In this document: positions 5,411 through 13,186 of the stretch, piece after piece
Position numbering within the stretch: the stretch's first letter is position 1
Layout: every line of letters begins with the position of its first letter
DNA from: JAFGMR01 sp964632755
Lineage (GTDB): Archaea; Halobacteriota; Methanosarcinia; Methanotrichales; Methanotrichaceae
Direction of reading: 5' to 3'
Length of the DNA: 15,507 bases
NCBI GenBank assembly: GCA_964632755.1
Contig: CAZWDT010000058.1
Coordinates: 1-15,507 of the forward strand
Notes under the pieces: generated by a model
Databases searched by the model: none
The model's input: only the letters and a program-made list of their open reading frames with translations
What the model was told of the DNA's origin: nothing
Made by a program: the position numbers and the translations under genes

Positions 5411-7347
5411 GCCACCGCAGGACTGAGAGGTCCACAATCCTATACCCGACCTCCTTCTACCTCCACCTCAAGGACCCCCACGCCCACTGGGAGATGATAG
5501 AGGCCCTGGAGAGCCTATTTCAGGCTGAGGAGTGCACGTTTAGGAGCATCTACGGTCCCCTGGACGGCTACAGGATCTTCGCCGGAAGGAAGGTTGCCGA
5601 GAGGATCGAGATCCAGACCAGGATGGCAGCAGAGCTCTACAACGTCGATCTCCGGCAGGATCTGAGATACATGTCGGAGAAGGGGCTCTTTCCCTGCGGC
5701 GAGCCAGGAGAGTCCAGGTTCTCGGCCGAGTTCGACGTCATGCTCAAGATCATGGCAATCCGCGTTGCAGGCGATCCTCAGAGGACGGGGAGGATCGACT
5801 CTGTCGAGGTGAAAGGCAACGATCTAGGCGACGATCTATATCAGCTCAAGGGACGGGAAGACTCCATCTTGGCAGACCTCTTCGACCTCGTCTCTACGAT
5901 CGACCCGGACGTGATCCTCTTTCCCCATGCAGACTCCTGGATGCATACAATGCTCGATAAGGCCAGGCGCTACGGCCTCGATCCAACGTTCAGCCGAAGC
6001 GGCAGGTTCAGGGAGATGGCTTCTCGCTCCTACTGGAGCTACGGGAAGACCTACCACAAGGAGGGCGCCCTTATGCCCGAGGGCCGGGTTCTCATAGACA
6101 CCGAGTCGAGCTTCGCCTATCGGGAGGCCGATCTTGCGGGAATCCTTCTCGCATCCCGCCTGACCGGCCTTCCGCCAAACCTCACTGCCAGGTTCACGCC
6201 GGGAACGCTCGTCTCAACCTACGAGGTCTACGAAGCCATACGGCGGGGGGTTGCAGTCCCATTCAGGAAGCGGGACTGCGAGATGCCAAGGAAGATCTCC
6301 GCCCTCAGGGAGGCTGACAAGGGGGGGATGATCTTCCAGCCGGAGCCCGGGGTCTACCAAGACGTCTTCCAGATCGACTTCACATCGATGTATCCGTCGA
6401 TCATTGTGAACTACAACCTCTCTCCAGAGACGCTGAACGCCACCCCAAAGGCCGAAGCCATGGACTGCAACCGGAAAAGAGGCTTCTTGAGCTCAGTTCT
6501 CGAGCCGTTGCTCCGGCTGCGAATCGAGACAAAGCGGCAAAAGAAGGTCGATTCCCGCTACAAAGGGCTCGACTCCATCCTCAAGTGGATGCTTGTAGTA
6601 AGCTTCGGCTACACAGGATACAGGAACGCCAAGTTCGGCCAGATAGGTGTCCACGAGAGCATCACCTCGATATCGAGGGAGCTTCTTATGCAGGTCAAGG
6701 AGATCGCCGAGGGGATGGGGCTCGACGTCCTCCACGGGATCGTCGACTGCCTCTGGGTTCAAGGGCCCGAGATCCAGAGGTTCAAGGAGGCTGTGGAGAA
6801 GAAGACAGGGATCGCAACCGAGGTTGAGTCATACGACTGGATCGCATTCCTCAACCAGGCGGACGGCTCGGGCGCCTACAACAGGTATTACGGCAGGCTC
6901 TCGACTGGCGAGGTCAAGGCGAGGGGGGTGATGGCGAGGAAGGGGGATACCCCCGAGTACGTAAGGAGGATGCAGATGGAGCTCTTCGACTCGCTCGCAA
7001 GGGCCAAAGGGGTCGATGAGCTATCGATGCAAGAGCCCGAGGCCCGGGCGATCTACGGCCGGTACAGGCGCGGTCTCTCGGAGGCAAGGCCGCAGGAGAT
7101 GGTGATCCGCCGGAGGATCAGCAGGCTCAGATATTCGCGAAGGTGTGCCGAGGGATCGGCAGTGGATGCCTATCGACGGCTCGGAATTGGAATCGCGCCC
7201 GGAATGGAGATCGGCTACGTGGTACGAGACGCATCCCGGTGGGTGGTGGACGCAGAGATGGAGGCCGGCCGGTTCGACATCGGGTACTACAGGCGGCTGC
7301 TCGACAAGGCCTGGGGCGAGGTTGCTTTCGTCTTTGGGGGCGGGTGA
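5350..7347 (+). CDS. Divergent family B DNA polymerase, PolB2-like
   Basis: A 665-residue family B polymerase, shorter than the usual archaeal replicative enzyme (about 780). ATG 5350 is chosen because GGGAGGGAGG lies just upstream; the longer frame to 4957 reads low-complexity residues in the frame opposite the small gene. Motif A is intact (QIDFTSMYPSI, D343). Motif B is one residue shorter than the usual NSFYGYTG (K412...VVSFGYTGY). Motif C reads HGIVDC instead of YGDTDS: the first Asp is lost, the second, normally the metal ligand, remains as D466. Exonuclease motifs I (about 130-140) and II (about 188-210) are not recognisable; a YxxxD resembling motif III is at 257-261. These losses fit archaeal PolB2, whose crenarchaeal member has been linked to error-prone damage tolerance. 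Activity here is unknown; proofreading is probably absent. Confidence 0.9.
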   Translation: MWIFDSGYNDAVELWSKTGVGHRRTERSTILYPTSFYLHLKDPHAHWEMIEALESLFQAEECTFRSIYGPLDGYRIFAGRKVAERIEIQTRMAAELYNVDLRQDLRYMSEKGLFPCGEPGESRFSAEFDVMLKIMAIRVAGDPQRTGRIDSVEVKGNDLGDDLYQLKGREDSILADLFDLVSTIDPDVILFPHADSWMHTMLDKARRYGLDPTFSRSGRFREMASRSYWSYGKTYHKEGALMPEGRVLIDTESSFAYREADLAGILLASRLTGLPPNLTARFTPGTLVSTYEVYEAIRRGVAVPFRKRDCEMPRKISALREADKGGMIFQPEPGVYQDVFQIDFTSMYPSIIVNYNLSPETLNATPKAEAMDCNRKRGFLSSVLEPLLRLRIETKRQKKVDSRYKGLDSILKWMLVVSFGYTGYRNAKFGQIGVHESITSISRELLMQVKEIAEGMGLDVLHGIVDCLWVQGPEIQRFKEAVEKKTGIATEVESYDWIAFLNQADGSGAYNRYYGRLSTGEVKARGVMARKGDTPEYVRRMQMELFDSLARAKGVDELSMQEPEARAIYGRYRRGLSEARPQEMVIRRRISRLRYSRRCAEGSAVDAYRRLGIGIAPGMEIGYVVRDASRWVVDAEMEAGRFDIGYYRRLLDKAWGEVAFVFGGG

Positions 7348-7355
7348 GGGGGAGG

Positions 7356-8663
7356 CTACTCCCGCCACTTCGCAAGCTTCTTCCGGACGGCCTCGGCATT
7401 GGGGCTTTCGATCGCTTCATAGATTGAGAGCGCCGCCCGGGCGCAGTCGATCGCTCTCGTCCGGTCGCCTAGGGCATCTAAGGACTGGCTCATGTTCCAA
7501 AGGGCATTGGCCTCGCCTCTTCTGTCGCCGATCTCGCGGGAGATTGCTAAAGCCCGCTCGAAAAGGGCGACAGCCCGCCGATGCTCGCCGAGGGCGGCAT
7601 AGGCCGCGCCCGTGTTTGCAAGCATTGCCCCAACGCTTCGGCGGTCCCCGATATCGCGGGCGATTGCGAGGGCCTGCTCAAAGATCTCGAGCGCACGCCG
7701 GGGCTCGCCAAGAGCGGCGCGGGTGGTCCCAAGGTTGCCAAGAGCGGCTCCCTCACTCCGGCGGTCTTTGATCTCGCGGGCAATTGAGAGGGCCTGCTCG
7801 TAGAGCTCGACAGCCTGCCGGATATCGCCCAGCGCGGCACGGGCGGTCCCGAGGTTGCCGAGAGCGGCCCCTTCAGCCCTTCTATCCATGATCTCGCGGG
7901 AAATTAAAAGGGCCTGCTCGTAGAACTCGACAGCCCGCTGGGGATCGCCTAGCGCGACGTAGTCGGCCCCGAGGTTGCCGAGAGCGGCCCCTTCAGCCCT
8001 CCTATCTTTGATCTCGCGGGCAATTGAAAGAGCCTGCTCAAAGAGGCCGATGGATCTTGCATACTCGCTCAAAAGATAATGGATGCTTCCTAGATCCATC
8101 AAGGCCATGAGAGCGTTCTTCCGGTCTCTGCTCGCCTCAAGCAAGTATGAGTTGATCCGCTTCCTTCTCAGCAGATCCTCCTTATCTTTAAAGCTGAAGG
8201 GCGTGGCGAGGGTATCCACGGCCTGAATGGCCCAGTCGCCCTCGCCCCCCTGAAGCTCGTGAAATCCTCCCCGATATCTCCAGAAGTCGGGAGCCTCTCT
8301 GATGACGACGTCCAATGCTGAAGGAGTGAGGAATACGAGGCTCGGAATCCCTCTATCGTAGAAGAGCTCCCTGAAGTTGTTGAGGGCATCGATTAGGCTT
8401 GTGTAAAGCCTCTCGGGCAGCTCCCAGATGAGAACCTCCACGCCCTCGATATCGGTCCATCTGAGAGCTGCTATGAGGAGATCTCCTTCCTTAACGCTCA
8501 GGAGCTTTGTTGTGAACCGATCTCCTAAGAGCTGAACGATCCTCTCCCTGTAGGAAGGAGACTTCACCGTGCAGATGACGAGGTTGCCCCTTCCCTGAGA
8601 GATCTCGATCTCCATCAGCAGGAGATCGACCTCGTCTTGGTCCTCTATTGAGAGCGGATCCAT
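7356..8663 (-). CDS. TPR-repeat protein with a P-loop-like N-terminal domain lacking Walker A
   Basis: A 435-residue protein in two parts. Residues 1 to about 165 resemble the domain that precedes TPRs in many cyanobacterial and archaeal STAND-like proteins: NLVICTVKSPSYRERIVQLL stands where a P-loop would be but has no GxxxxGK, then ALNNFRELFYDRGIPSLVFL and APDFWRYRGGFHEL follow. The rest is six 40-residue TPRs of the LGN type (AALGNLGxxxAALGDxRxAVELYEQAL, then SIAREIKDRRSEG) plus a short capping helix. It would act as a protein-binding scaffold. ATG 8663 is preferred: GGTGG lies 4 nt upstream and it overlaps the ATPase gene by 19 nt. ATG 8705 is possible but has worse spacing. It lies directly behind the ATPase, so the two probably act together. 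The stop is 8 bp from the converging polymerase stop. Confidence 0.85.
   Translation of the reverse strand: MDPLSIEDQDEVDLLLMEIEISQGRGNLVICTVKSPSYRERIVQLLGDRFTTKLLSVKEGDLLIAALRWTDIEGVEVLIWELPERLYTSLIDALNNFRELFYDRGIPSLVFLTPSALDVVIREAPDFWRYRGGFHELQGGEGDWAIQAVDTLATPFSFKDKEDLLRRKRINSYLLEASRDRKNALMALMDLGSIHYLLSEYARSIGLFEQALSIAREIKDRRAEGAALGNLGADYVALGDPQRAVEFYEQALLISREIMDRRAEGAALGNLGTARAALGDIRQAVELYEQALSIAREIKDRRSEGAALGNLGTTRAALGEPRRALEIFEQALAIARDIGDRRSVGAMLANTGAAYAALGEHRRAVALFERALAISREIGDRRGEANALWNMSQSLDALGDRTRAIDCARAALSIYEAIESPNAEAVRKKLAKWRE
7389..8108 (-). repeat. Six 120-bp units encoding TPRs
   Basis: Six consecutive 120-nt units each encode one 40-residue TPR. Neighbouring units are close in DNA as well as protein, for example the recurring GATCTCGCGGG and AGGGCCTGCTC blocks on the plus strand. 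This suggests recent expansion by unequal crossing-over or slippage, so repeat number may vary between strains. Confidence 0.85.
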
Positions 8664-9901
8664 CTCTCCACCAGCGGGAGCAGTAGCGGATCTACTACGC
8701 ACCATCTCTCTCCCTGATGCCTGTACTCCACAGCGATCAGGCTGAAGAGAAGCTCCCTTATGAGGCTCGAATCGGGATCCTTGTCACGGGCCTCTCCGCT
8801 ATTGTGAATCTCGATCAGCTTTTCCTTATGAGCCTCTGTTAGAGACATATCGTATATCATCCTCAGCTTCTCCAGAGATCTCTCCACATCGTCAGGAGAG
8901 ATGCGCTCCCTCTCCATTCGAAAGGCCTTTAGAGCTGCCTCCTTCATGACCTCGACCATCTCCGAGAGCTTGCCCGTGGATTCGATCACCTTTTGCAGCG
9001 TGCCTTCCTCCAACAGATCGATGTTCATCCTCCTGGCTATGACTTCCCTGTAAAATTGCAGATTCTCGGAGATGATCTCCCCGCGCCTATCCTTTACCGG
9101 CAGCTGGAGGAGGATGAAGAATCCATTGAAATAGGACTTTACATTCTCGAAGATGGGATTGAACGCCAGATGAATGGGGAACGTGTAGATCACGTAGCAG
9201 TTGGGCTGGAGCAGAAGCTGGTAATTCTTGTAGAAGAAATCCTCCGACTGCTGCCCCCGGGCAAGCTTGTCCAGGTCGTCAACTATCACCACGATCTGCT
9301 TTCCCAGCGTCTCCTCGGAATCGATGATGAGCCAGTTCAGCCTCTGAATGAGATCGCTTATCTTCAGGTCCAGCTCTTTACGCACATACTCCCTGGTCTT
9401 GGCCTCCCGGCTTAGCTTCAGCATCACGATTCGGGACCATGAAAGGCCAGCCGATGCTTGGCTCGTTGTCTCCTCCTCCTGAATCCGAGTTATGCGCTTT
9501 AGAAATTCCTTGAAGTCCGTCTCGATATCAGGGTGAAGGCAGGCTCCGCCTTTCTTCGCCGCATCGTATATCTTCAGGGCCATTGAGACAAAGAAATCAC
9601 GAAAGTCAAAATCGCTAACATTGAGATCTTCCTTCACGGAATAGTTAACGACCAGAAAGCGTTCTCGGTCCAAGGAAGCTTCGAGGCGATTGAGCTCTGT
9701 GCTCTTTCCACAGCCCTTGAAGCCAAAAAAGAGATATTTCTCCTTCTTGTTCGAGATCTCAATGCGGTCTTTCAGCTCATCCATGGGCGAGATCGCGCCT
9801 AAGGGCCGCTCTACGTAGAACTCCCTGAACTCCTGCCCCTCCCTGAGCGGCTCAGCATACAGATTGTTGTAGGCTTCCAACAGATTCTCTGCTCTCGGCA
9901 T
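8645..9901 (-). CDS. P-loop ATPase (KAP/STAND-like), partner of the TPR protein
   Basis: A 418-residue soluble ATPase. Walker A is GFKGCGKS (residues 60-67) after a hydrophobic strand KYLFF; Walker B is VVIVDDLD (204-211), of the DDLD kind seen in KAP and related STAND NTPases. A strand CYVIYTFPIHLAF follows where a sensor strand is expected, then a helical C-terminal part (LEKLRMIYDMSLTEAHKEKL) that probably forms a lid. No membrane helix or nuclease motif was seen. ATG 9901 is preferred over GTG 9934 and ATG 9922 because the decayed second copy at 10283 starts at the matching Met (MRAEG against MPRAEN), and GGGGAT lies 3-8 nt upstream. It overlaps the TPR gene. The likely role is a nucleotide-driven switch in signalling or defence; this is inferred from architecture only. 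Confidence 0.8.
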   Translation of the reverse strand: MPRAENLLEAYNNLYAEPLREGQEFREFYVERPLGAISPMDELKDRIEISNKKEKYLFFGFKGCGKSTELNRLEASLDRERFLVVNYSVKEDLNVSDFDFRDFFVSMALKIYDAAKKGGACLHPDIETDFKEFLKRITRIQEEETTSQASAGLSWSRIVMLKLSREAKTREYVRKELDLKISDLIQRLNWLIIDSEETLGKQIVVIVDDLDKLARGQQSEDFFYKNYQLLLQPNCYVIYTFPIHLAFNPIFENVKSYFNGFFILLQLPVKDRRGEIISENLQFYREVIARRMNIDLLEEGTLQKVIESTGKLSEMVEVMKEAALKAFRMERERISPDDVERSLEKLRMIYDMSLTEAHKEKLIEIHNSGEARDKDPDSSLIRELLFSLIAVEYRHQGERWCVVDPLLLPLVERWIRSQ

Positions 9902-10057
9902 GGGATCCCCGAGAAGAGACATGCTCTCGATCACAGATAATCATTTTGACGCTATCCGCGCAAGCTAATGGGGATCGCCAGCCATGCCGCCCTCCTGGAA
10001 GCGCTACGCCGCGTATCAGGGCAATCGCCGGGCTGTGGGAGGGCTAGACGGCGTGCC

Positions 10058-10283
10058 TTATCCTCCCCACTCTGCCAGCATTCTGCGCACCTGCTTCGCA
10101 TGCGGGCGTGCGATTTCGTCGAAGATCGAAAGCGCCACCTGGCCGCAATCGATCCCCCAGCCCCTCGATCGGGGACGACGCCTACTCTGGCCGAGAGACG
10201 TAGAAATCCCTAAATTCCTCCTCTCCTTGCAAGGGCTCTAGCGTCAGGTTGTTGTAGCACCGGACAAGGCCTTCTGCCCTCAT
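10058..10283 (-). pseudogene. Collapsed second copy of the ATPase-TPR pair
   Basis: From ATG 10283 the frame reads MRAEGLVRCYNNLTLEPLQG then EEEFRDFYVSRPE and a TAG at 10182-10184. This matches the start of the intact ATPase (20 of 32 aligned residues identical). From 10153 to a TAA at 10058-10060, in another frame, it reads IDCGQVALSIFDEIARPHAK then QVRRMLAEWGG. This matches the last 31 residues of the intact TPR protein (15 of 31 identical) and the stop falls at the same place. About 31 bp separate the two pieces. The simplest reading is that a paralogous ATPase-TPR pair stood here and lost its interior in one deletion. It lies immediately upstream of the intact pair, in the same orientation. 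A GGTGG sits 5 nt before the ATG, so a 33-residue peptide might still be made. Confidence 0.85.
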
Positions 10284-10513
10284 CTTGCCACCATGGAGAA
10301 TTCAAGTCCCACGGATGATGAAAGTATCGTCGATCTTCTGCAATCACTTTCGCCCCGCGTGCGGATCACCTATTTATGTTCGGACATATATCTATATTAT
10401 GTCGATATCTGAGATGGCATGAGGCCCTACATGATTCTGGGCATTGACTGCCATCTCGCCTCCTATATTTATCGAAGCCTTTCTCTGCCAAGAGGAATAG
10501 AGCGCCAGATCGC
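10284..10513. promoter_or_regulatory. Intergenic region with old promoter of the remnant
   Basis: This 230-bp stretch holds no gene. It is AT-rich around 10370-10410 (CATATATCTATATTATG). On the minus strand CATAAATAGG (about 10371-10380) followed by the 16-bp element at 10343-10358 could be the promoter of the collapsed copy. The part near 10513 may terminate the surface-protein operon, but no clear T-run on the minus strand was found. Confidence 0.3.
10343..10358. repeat. 16-bp element, copy 2 (copy 1 at 4938-4953)
   Basis: ATCACTTTCGCCCCGC, identical to 4938-4953, again with GATC and a TATA-like run at the same spacing. It lies 60 nt before the start of the ATPase-TPR remnant (minus strand). 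Confidence 0.5.
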
Positions 10514-12013
10514 TCAAGGATACCTGTTGAAGACCGCAAAGAGCAGCATGACGACAGCCAAGGCCATTGGCACGAGCAAGTCGAAGGCCTGCTCCTCCTC
10601 GTCCGGCAGTTCCTCGACCGCCTCGGGGACGTTGGACTCAACCATGGACGAATTCTCCTCTTGCTCCTCGTCCACCTCAACATATGCAGCAACTGTGATA
10701 GCTGATCCTTTCACGCTCTCGAGTTCACCGCGCACCCCTCTGAAGGATATATCAGCCGGAGGTATTCGTAGATCTCCAGGGCGAAGAGCTCTGAGCTTGC
10801 ACTCCAAGGTCAAATTCTCCCCTGGTCTTATCAGCGCTGAACAGTTGAGATGCCCCTCTACGACATTCAGGCCTGCGGGGATGGGCTGCCCAAGCCTCAC
10901 CAGGGCCTTCCTGTTTCCCGCATTGTCAAGCCTTGTAGTGAGGATCAAATCATCCCCTACCTCCACCCTCCTCGGCTTGGCGGATCTATCGAGCTCGACA
11001 AAGGGCCCGAAGACGTCTACCAGATGGCTCTCGGAATTGACCTTGTATTCATCTCCGACCCAGGAGTATCCGACCTCGCACCCTGGAAGCACGAGCCCCT
11101 TTCCAGGCCTCTTGGCCTCGATCTTATAGGAGACGGCCCTGGACTCCCCAGGAGGCACTCGAAGATCCCAGGAGAGGGATTGATCGGCAGCGAACTCCCT
11201 ACCCGTCGCGTCCTTCATCTCGATCTCCAGTATCCTGTCTCCCTGGTTCACAACGGAGTTCACAACGGCGTACTCCTTCCCGAACTCCTGCACCTCCTCG
11301 ACGGTCTTGTGGACCTTGAGGGGGCCTGCGATCCTAAAGGCAGCCACTGCCCAGGACCGATGCAACTTCCCCCGAGGATCGAGGTAAGAAGCCTCTGCCA
11401 CGGCCTGGATATCGGCTGGGGCAGGAAGGTAAGGCGCCTTGACCTTCAGATGCGTAGCCCCTTCCTTCCAATCTCCCTCGTCATCCTCCCAGGCCTCCCC
11501 CGCCTTGAGCTCCGACCTCGAAAACTTGGCGCTGAGAAGAGGGGGATCGGAGGTGATGTTTATGGTTATGTCCTCGGAATCGACCTCGCAATCGTTTCTT
11601 GCCGAGAGGTCCAATCTGATCTCTTCTCCGCCGCGATAGAGCTCCTTGTCTGAGACGAGGGTCATGGAGGTCTCCGGAACTGCCGCAAGCTGCATATTCA
11701 CCCTTGCCGAGGGCTCCTTTTGAAGGTCTTCCACAGTTATCCTCTCCACAGTGACCAGAAGGGAGTCGTTCAGGGAGACGCTCTCCCCAGCTCGAAGGGC
11801 CTGGGATGCCGCGGGAGCGCCCCTCTCGCATATCTCCAAAAGCACCCTCTCCTTTGACGATCTCTCAGTCGAAAAATCGGAAAGCACTATCTCGTAGTCC
11901 CCTAGGCTCATCCCATCTCCCCATAGGAGATCCGCGGATAATTCGTCCCCCCAGATCACAGCCGATGCGGATATGGGGACTATCGCCATGAGGATGAGGA
12001 GTAGTATCAGCAT
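10514..12013 (-). CDS. Membrane-anchored surface protein with Ig-like modules
   Basis: A 499-residue exported protein. It has a signal peptide (MLILLLILMAIVPISASA), a long extracellular part, an acidic linker (VDEEQEENSSMVESNVPEAV and more) and a C-terminal membrane helix (FDLLVPMALAVVMLLFAVF) with the short tail NRYP. The extracellular part has several beta-sandwich-like segments; the last (LDNAGNRKALVRLGQPIPAG, then LIRPGENLTLECKLRALRPG) has the pattern of CARDB/NEW3/COG1361 domains common in archaeal envelopes. Sequons such as NIT, NCS, NLT and NSS could be N-glycosylated. ATG 12013 is used, one base after the stop of the gene upstream (TGA T ATG); a longer TTG-start version would add ten residues before the signal peptide and is unlikely. 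Probably partners the preceding surface protein. Ligand unknown. Confidence 0.75.
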   Translation of the reverse strand: MLILLLILMAIVPISASAVIWGDELSADLLWGDGMSLGDYEIVLSDFSTERSSKERVLLEICERGAPAASQALRAGESVSLNDSLLVTVERITVEDLQKEPSARVNMQLAAVPETSMTLVSDKELYRGGEEIRLDLSARNDCEVDSEDITINITSDPPLLSAKFSRSELKAGEAWEDDEGDWKEGATHLKVKAPYLPAPADIQAVAEASYLDPRGKLHRSWAVAAFRIAGPLKVHKTVEEVQEFGKEYAVVNSVVNQGDRILEIEMKDATGREFAADQSLSWDLRVPPGESRAVSYKIEAKRPGKGLVLPGCEVGYSWVGDEYKVNSESHLVDVFGPFVELDRSAKPRRVEVGDDLILTTRLDNAGNRKALVRLGQPIPAGLNVVEGHLNCSALIRPGENLTLECKLRALRPGDLRIPPADISFRGVRGELESVKGSAITVAAYVEVDEEQEENSSMVESNVPEAVEELPDEEEQAFDLLVPMALAVVMLLFAVFNRYP

Positions 12014-12014
12014 A

Positions 12015-13025
12015 TCACTTCTTGAAGAGGAGGTATACGGCAAAGATCGCCAGGGCGACGTAGATATACAAGGTGCTTGATTGAGACTCCGCAGATTGGC
12101 CGCTCCCCCCAGGTCCTTCAGCCGTTATCGTCTCCAGCTCCTTGGCTTTCGTCGATGCATTCGATCCAGACGAGGATCTCCCTTGAGATGAACTACTAAA
12201 TGAGCTTTGAGATGAACTTTGAGATGTGCTCTGAGATGAGTTGCTGCTCGTGGCCTTTCCAAGCGCAAGCTCGCCGTCGTCATCCTCGGTCGATGTTTGG
12301 GAACTGAGGGAGGCTACCCTCGTCTCGGGGACGAAAGCTCTCTTGGCCCCTTCCTGAAATGAGAGGCCTTGAGGCGTGTAAAATGAGACGACCTCGTCGC
12401 CTTCCACAGTCAGCCTCTGCCTCTTCTCGTATTCGATCCTCGTATCCGGATCGCGCCAGCGTATGCAGAACTCATGATCTCCCTCTTCGACCTTGATAGT
12501 GCCCATGTCCGCAATGCTGCTCTTCTGCATCTCCTTGCTCTTCTCGAAGTTCCCATCGACGTAGAGGTAGGCATCGATCTTCTTATCGTTCTTGTTTTCG
12601 ACCTTCACATTCACATCGAACTTCTCAGGGGCCTCGTTTCTGATTGTGTAAAGGTTCACCGATGTCTCATTTTGCACCTCCACAACGGACTCCTCCCGAT
12701 AGCTCCTCTTGGTATCGTCGTCCCACCAGGTGATCTCGAACCGGTGCGGTCCACCCGTTAGGGAGTAGCTATCGATCTTGGTCTCCGACTTGGAGGAGAT
12801 CTCCTTCGAAGCCTTGAGGTCTGCGTCTATGAAAAGGGAGACCTTCTGGCGGTCGTCGTCCTGGTTGGATATGTATACATGCACATCGAAGCTCTCGTTG
12901 GCGTCATCGGTCTCGCTGGACGATCCATTATCCAGTGCCGAGTCGCCCGGAGAATCTGCGCAGGCTGCGGGCAGAGAGATGCCGAGAAGCAGGAGCATCG
13001 AGATGGTTCTGATCAGGAAGCCCAT
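12015..13025 (-). CDS. Membrane-anchored surface protein with two duplicated domains and a Ser-rich stalk
   Basis: A 336-residue protein: signal peptide at about 1-23 (MGFLIRTISMLLLLGISLPA), two related domains of about 85 residues, a Ser/Gln-rich stalk (about 255-295), and a C-terminal membrane helix (TLYIYVALAIFAVYLLFKK). The domains align with each other (FDVHVYISNQDDDRQKVSLF with FDVNVKVENKNDKKIDAYLY; FEITWWDDDTKRSYRE with FCIRWRDPDTRIEYEK), so they come from internal duplication. The stalk is coded by short reiterated codons and is probably glycosylated. The end of this gene and the start of the next are one base apart, so the two are probably an operon. No strong Shine-Dalgarno is near the ATG; a TATA-like TATTTAA about 28 nt upstream suggests a leaderless mRNA. 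Function unknown; surface structure is inferred. Confidence 0.75.
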   Translation of the reverse strand: MGFLIRTISMLLLLGISLPAACADSPGDSALDNGSSSETDDANESFDVHVYISNQDDDRQKVSLFIDADLKASKEISSKSETKIDSYSLTGGPHRFEITWWDDDTKRSYREESVVEVQNETSVNLYTIRNEAPEKFDVNVKVENKNDKKIDAYLYVDGNFEKSKEMQKSSIADMGTIKVEEGDHEFCIRWRDPDTRIEYEKRQRLTVEGDEVVSFYTPQGLSFQEGAKRAFVPETRVASLSSQTSTEDDDGELALGKATSSNSSQSTSQSSSQSSFSSSSQGRSSSGSNASTKAKELETITAEGPGGSGQSAESQSSTLYIYVALAIFAVYLLFKK

Positions 13026-13186
13026 GATGATGCTCTGCGCCCTCCTCCCTTAAATAGGATATGTTTTCAAAAATTTGGTGATACAAATTATGATATTTGC
13101 ATCATTTATACATACTTTATCATAAATATGGCCAGTTTGACGAAAAGATTATCTAATATGAAACGGCTAAGTATGAAGTGATAAGG
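13026..13186. promoter_or_regulatory. Divergent AT-rich promoter region with inverted repeat
   Basis: TATTTAA on the minus strand (13050-13056) is centred about 28 nt before ATG 13025. For the plus gene, TCATAAATATG (about 13120-13130) is a TATA-like candidate. TTATGATA (13088-13095) and TATCATAA (13118-13125) are a perfect 8-bp inverted repeat 22 nt apart and could be a shared operator. Confidence 0.4.

Noticed and set aside
7145..7771. A 208-codon plus-strand ORF across the polymerase end and TPR gene
   Set aside because: It spans the stops of two well-supported converging genes and is Arg/Gly/Ser-rich, as expected for a shadow frame in GC-rich DNA.
10343..10420. A plus-strand promoter driving a gene from 10419
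   Set aside because: No real plus-strand gene follows; the TATA-like run and 16-bp element are better read on the minus strand, before the ATPase-TPR remnant.
10419..11129. A 236-codon plus-strand ORF
   Set aside because: It lies opposite the surface protein at 10514-12013, whose signal peptide, Ig-like pattern and membrane anchor are convincing; the plus frame is Ser-rich antisense.
12014..12043. TTG start at 12043 for the surface protein
   Set aside because: It would place ten polar residues before the signal peptide and run into the upstream gene; ATG 12013, one base after that gene's stop, is simpler.
13131..13181. A 17-codon leader ORF (MASLTKRLSNMKRLSMK) before the small membrane protein
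   Set aside because: It ends by overlapping GTG 13178, but is very short, has no ribosome site and may not even lie in the transcript.
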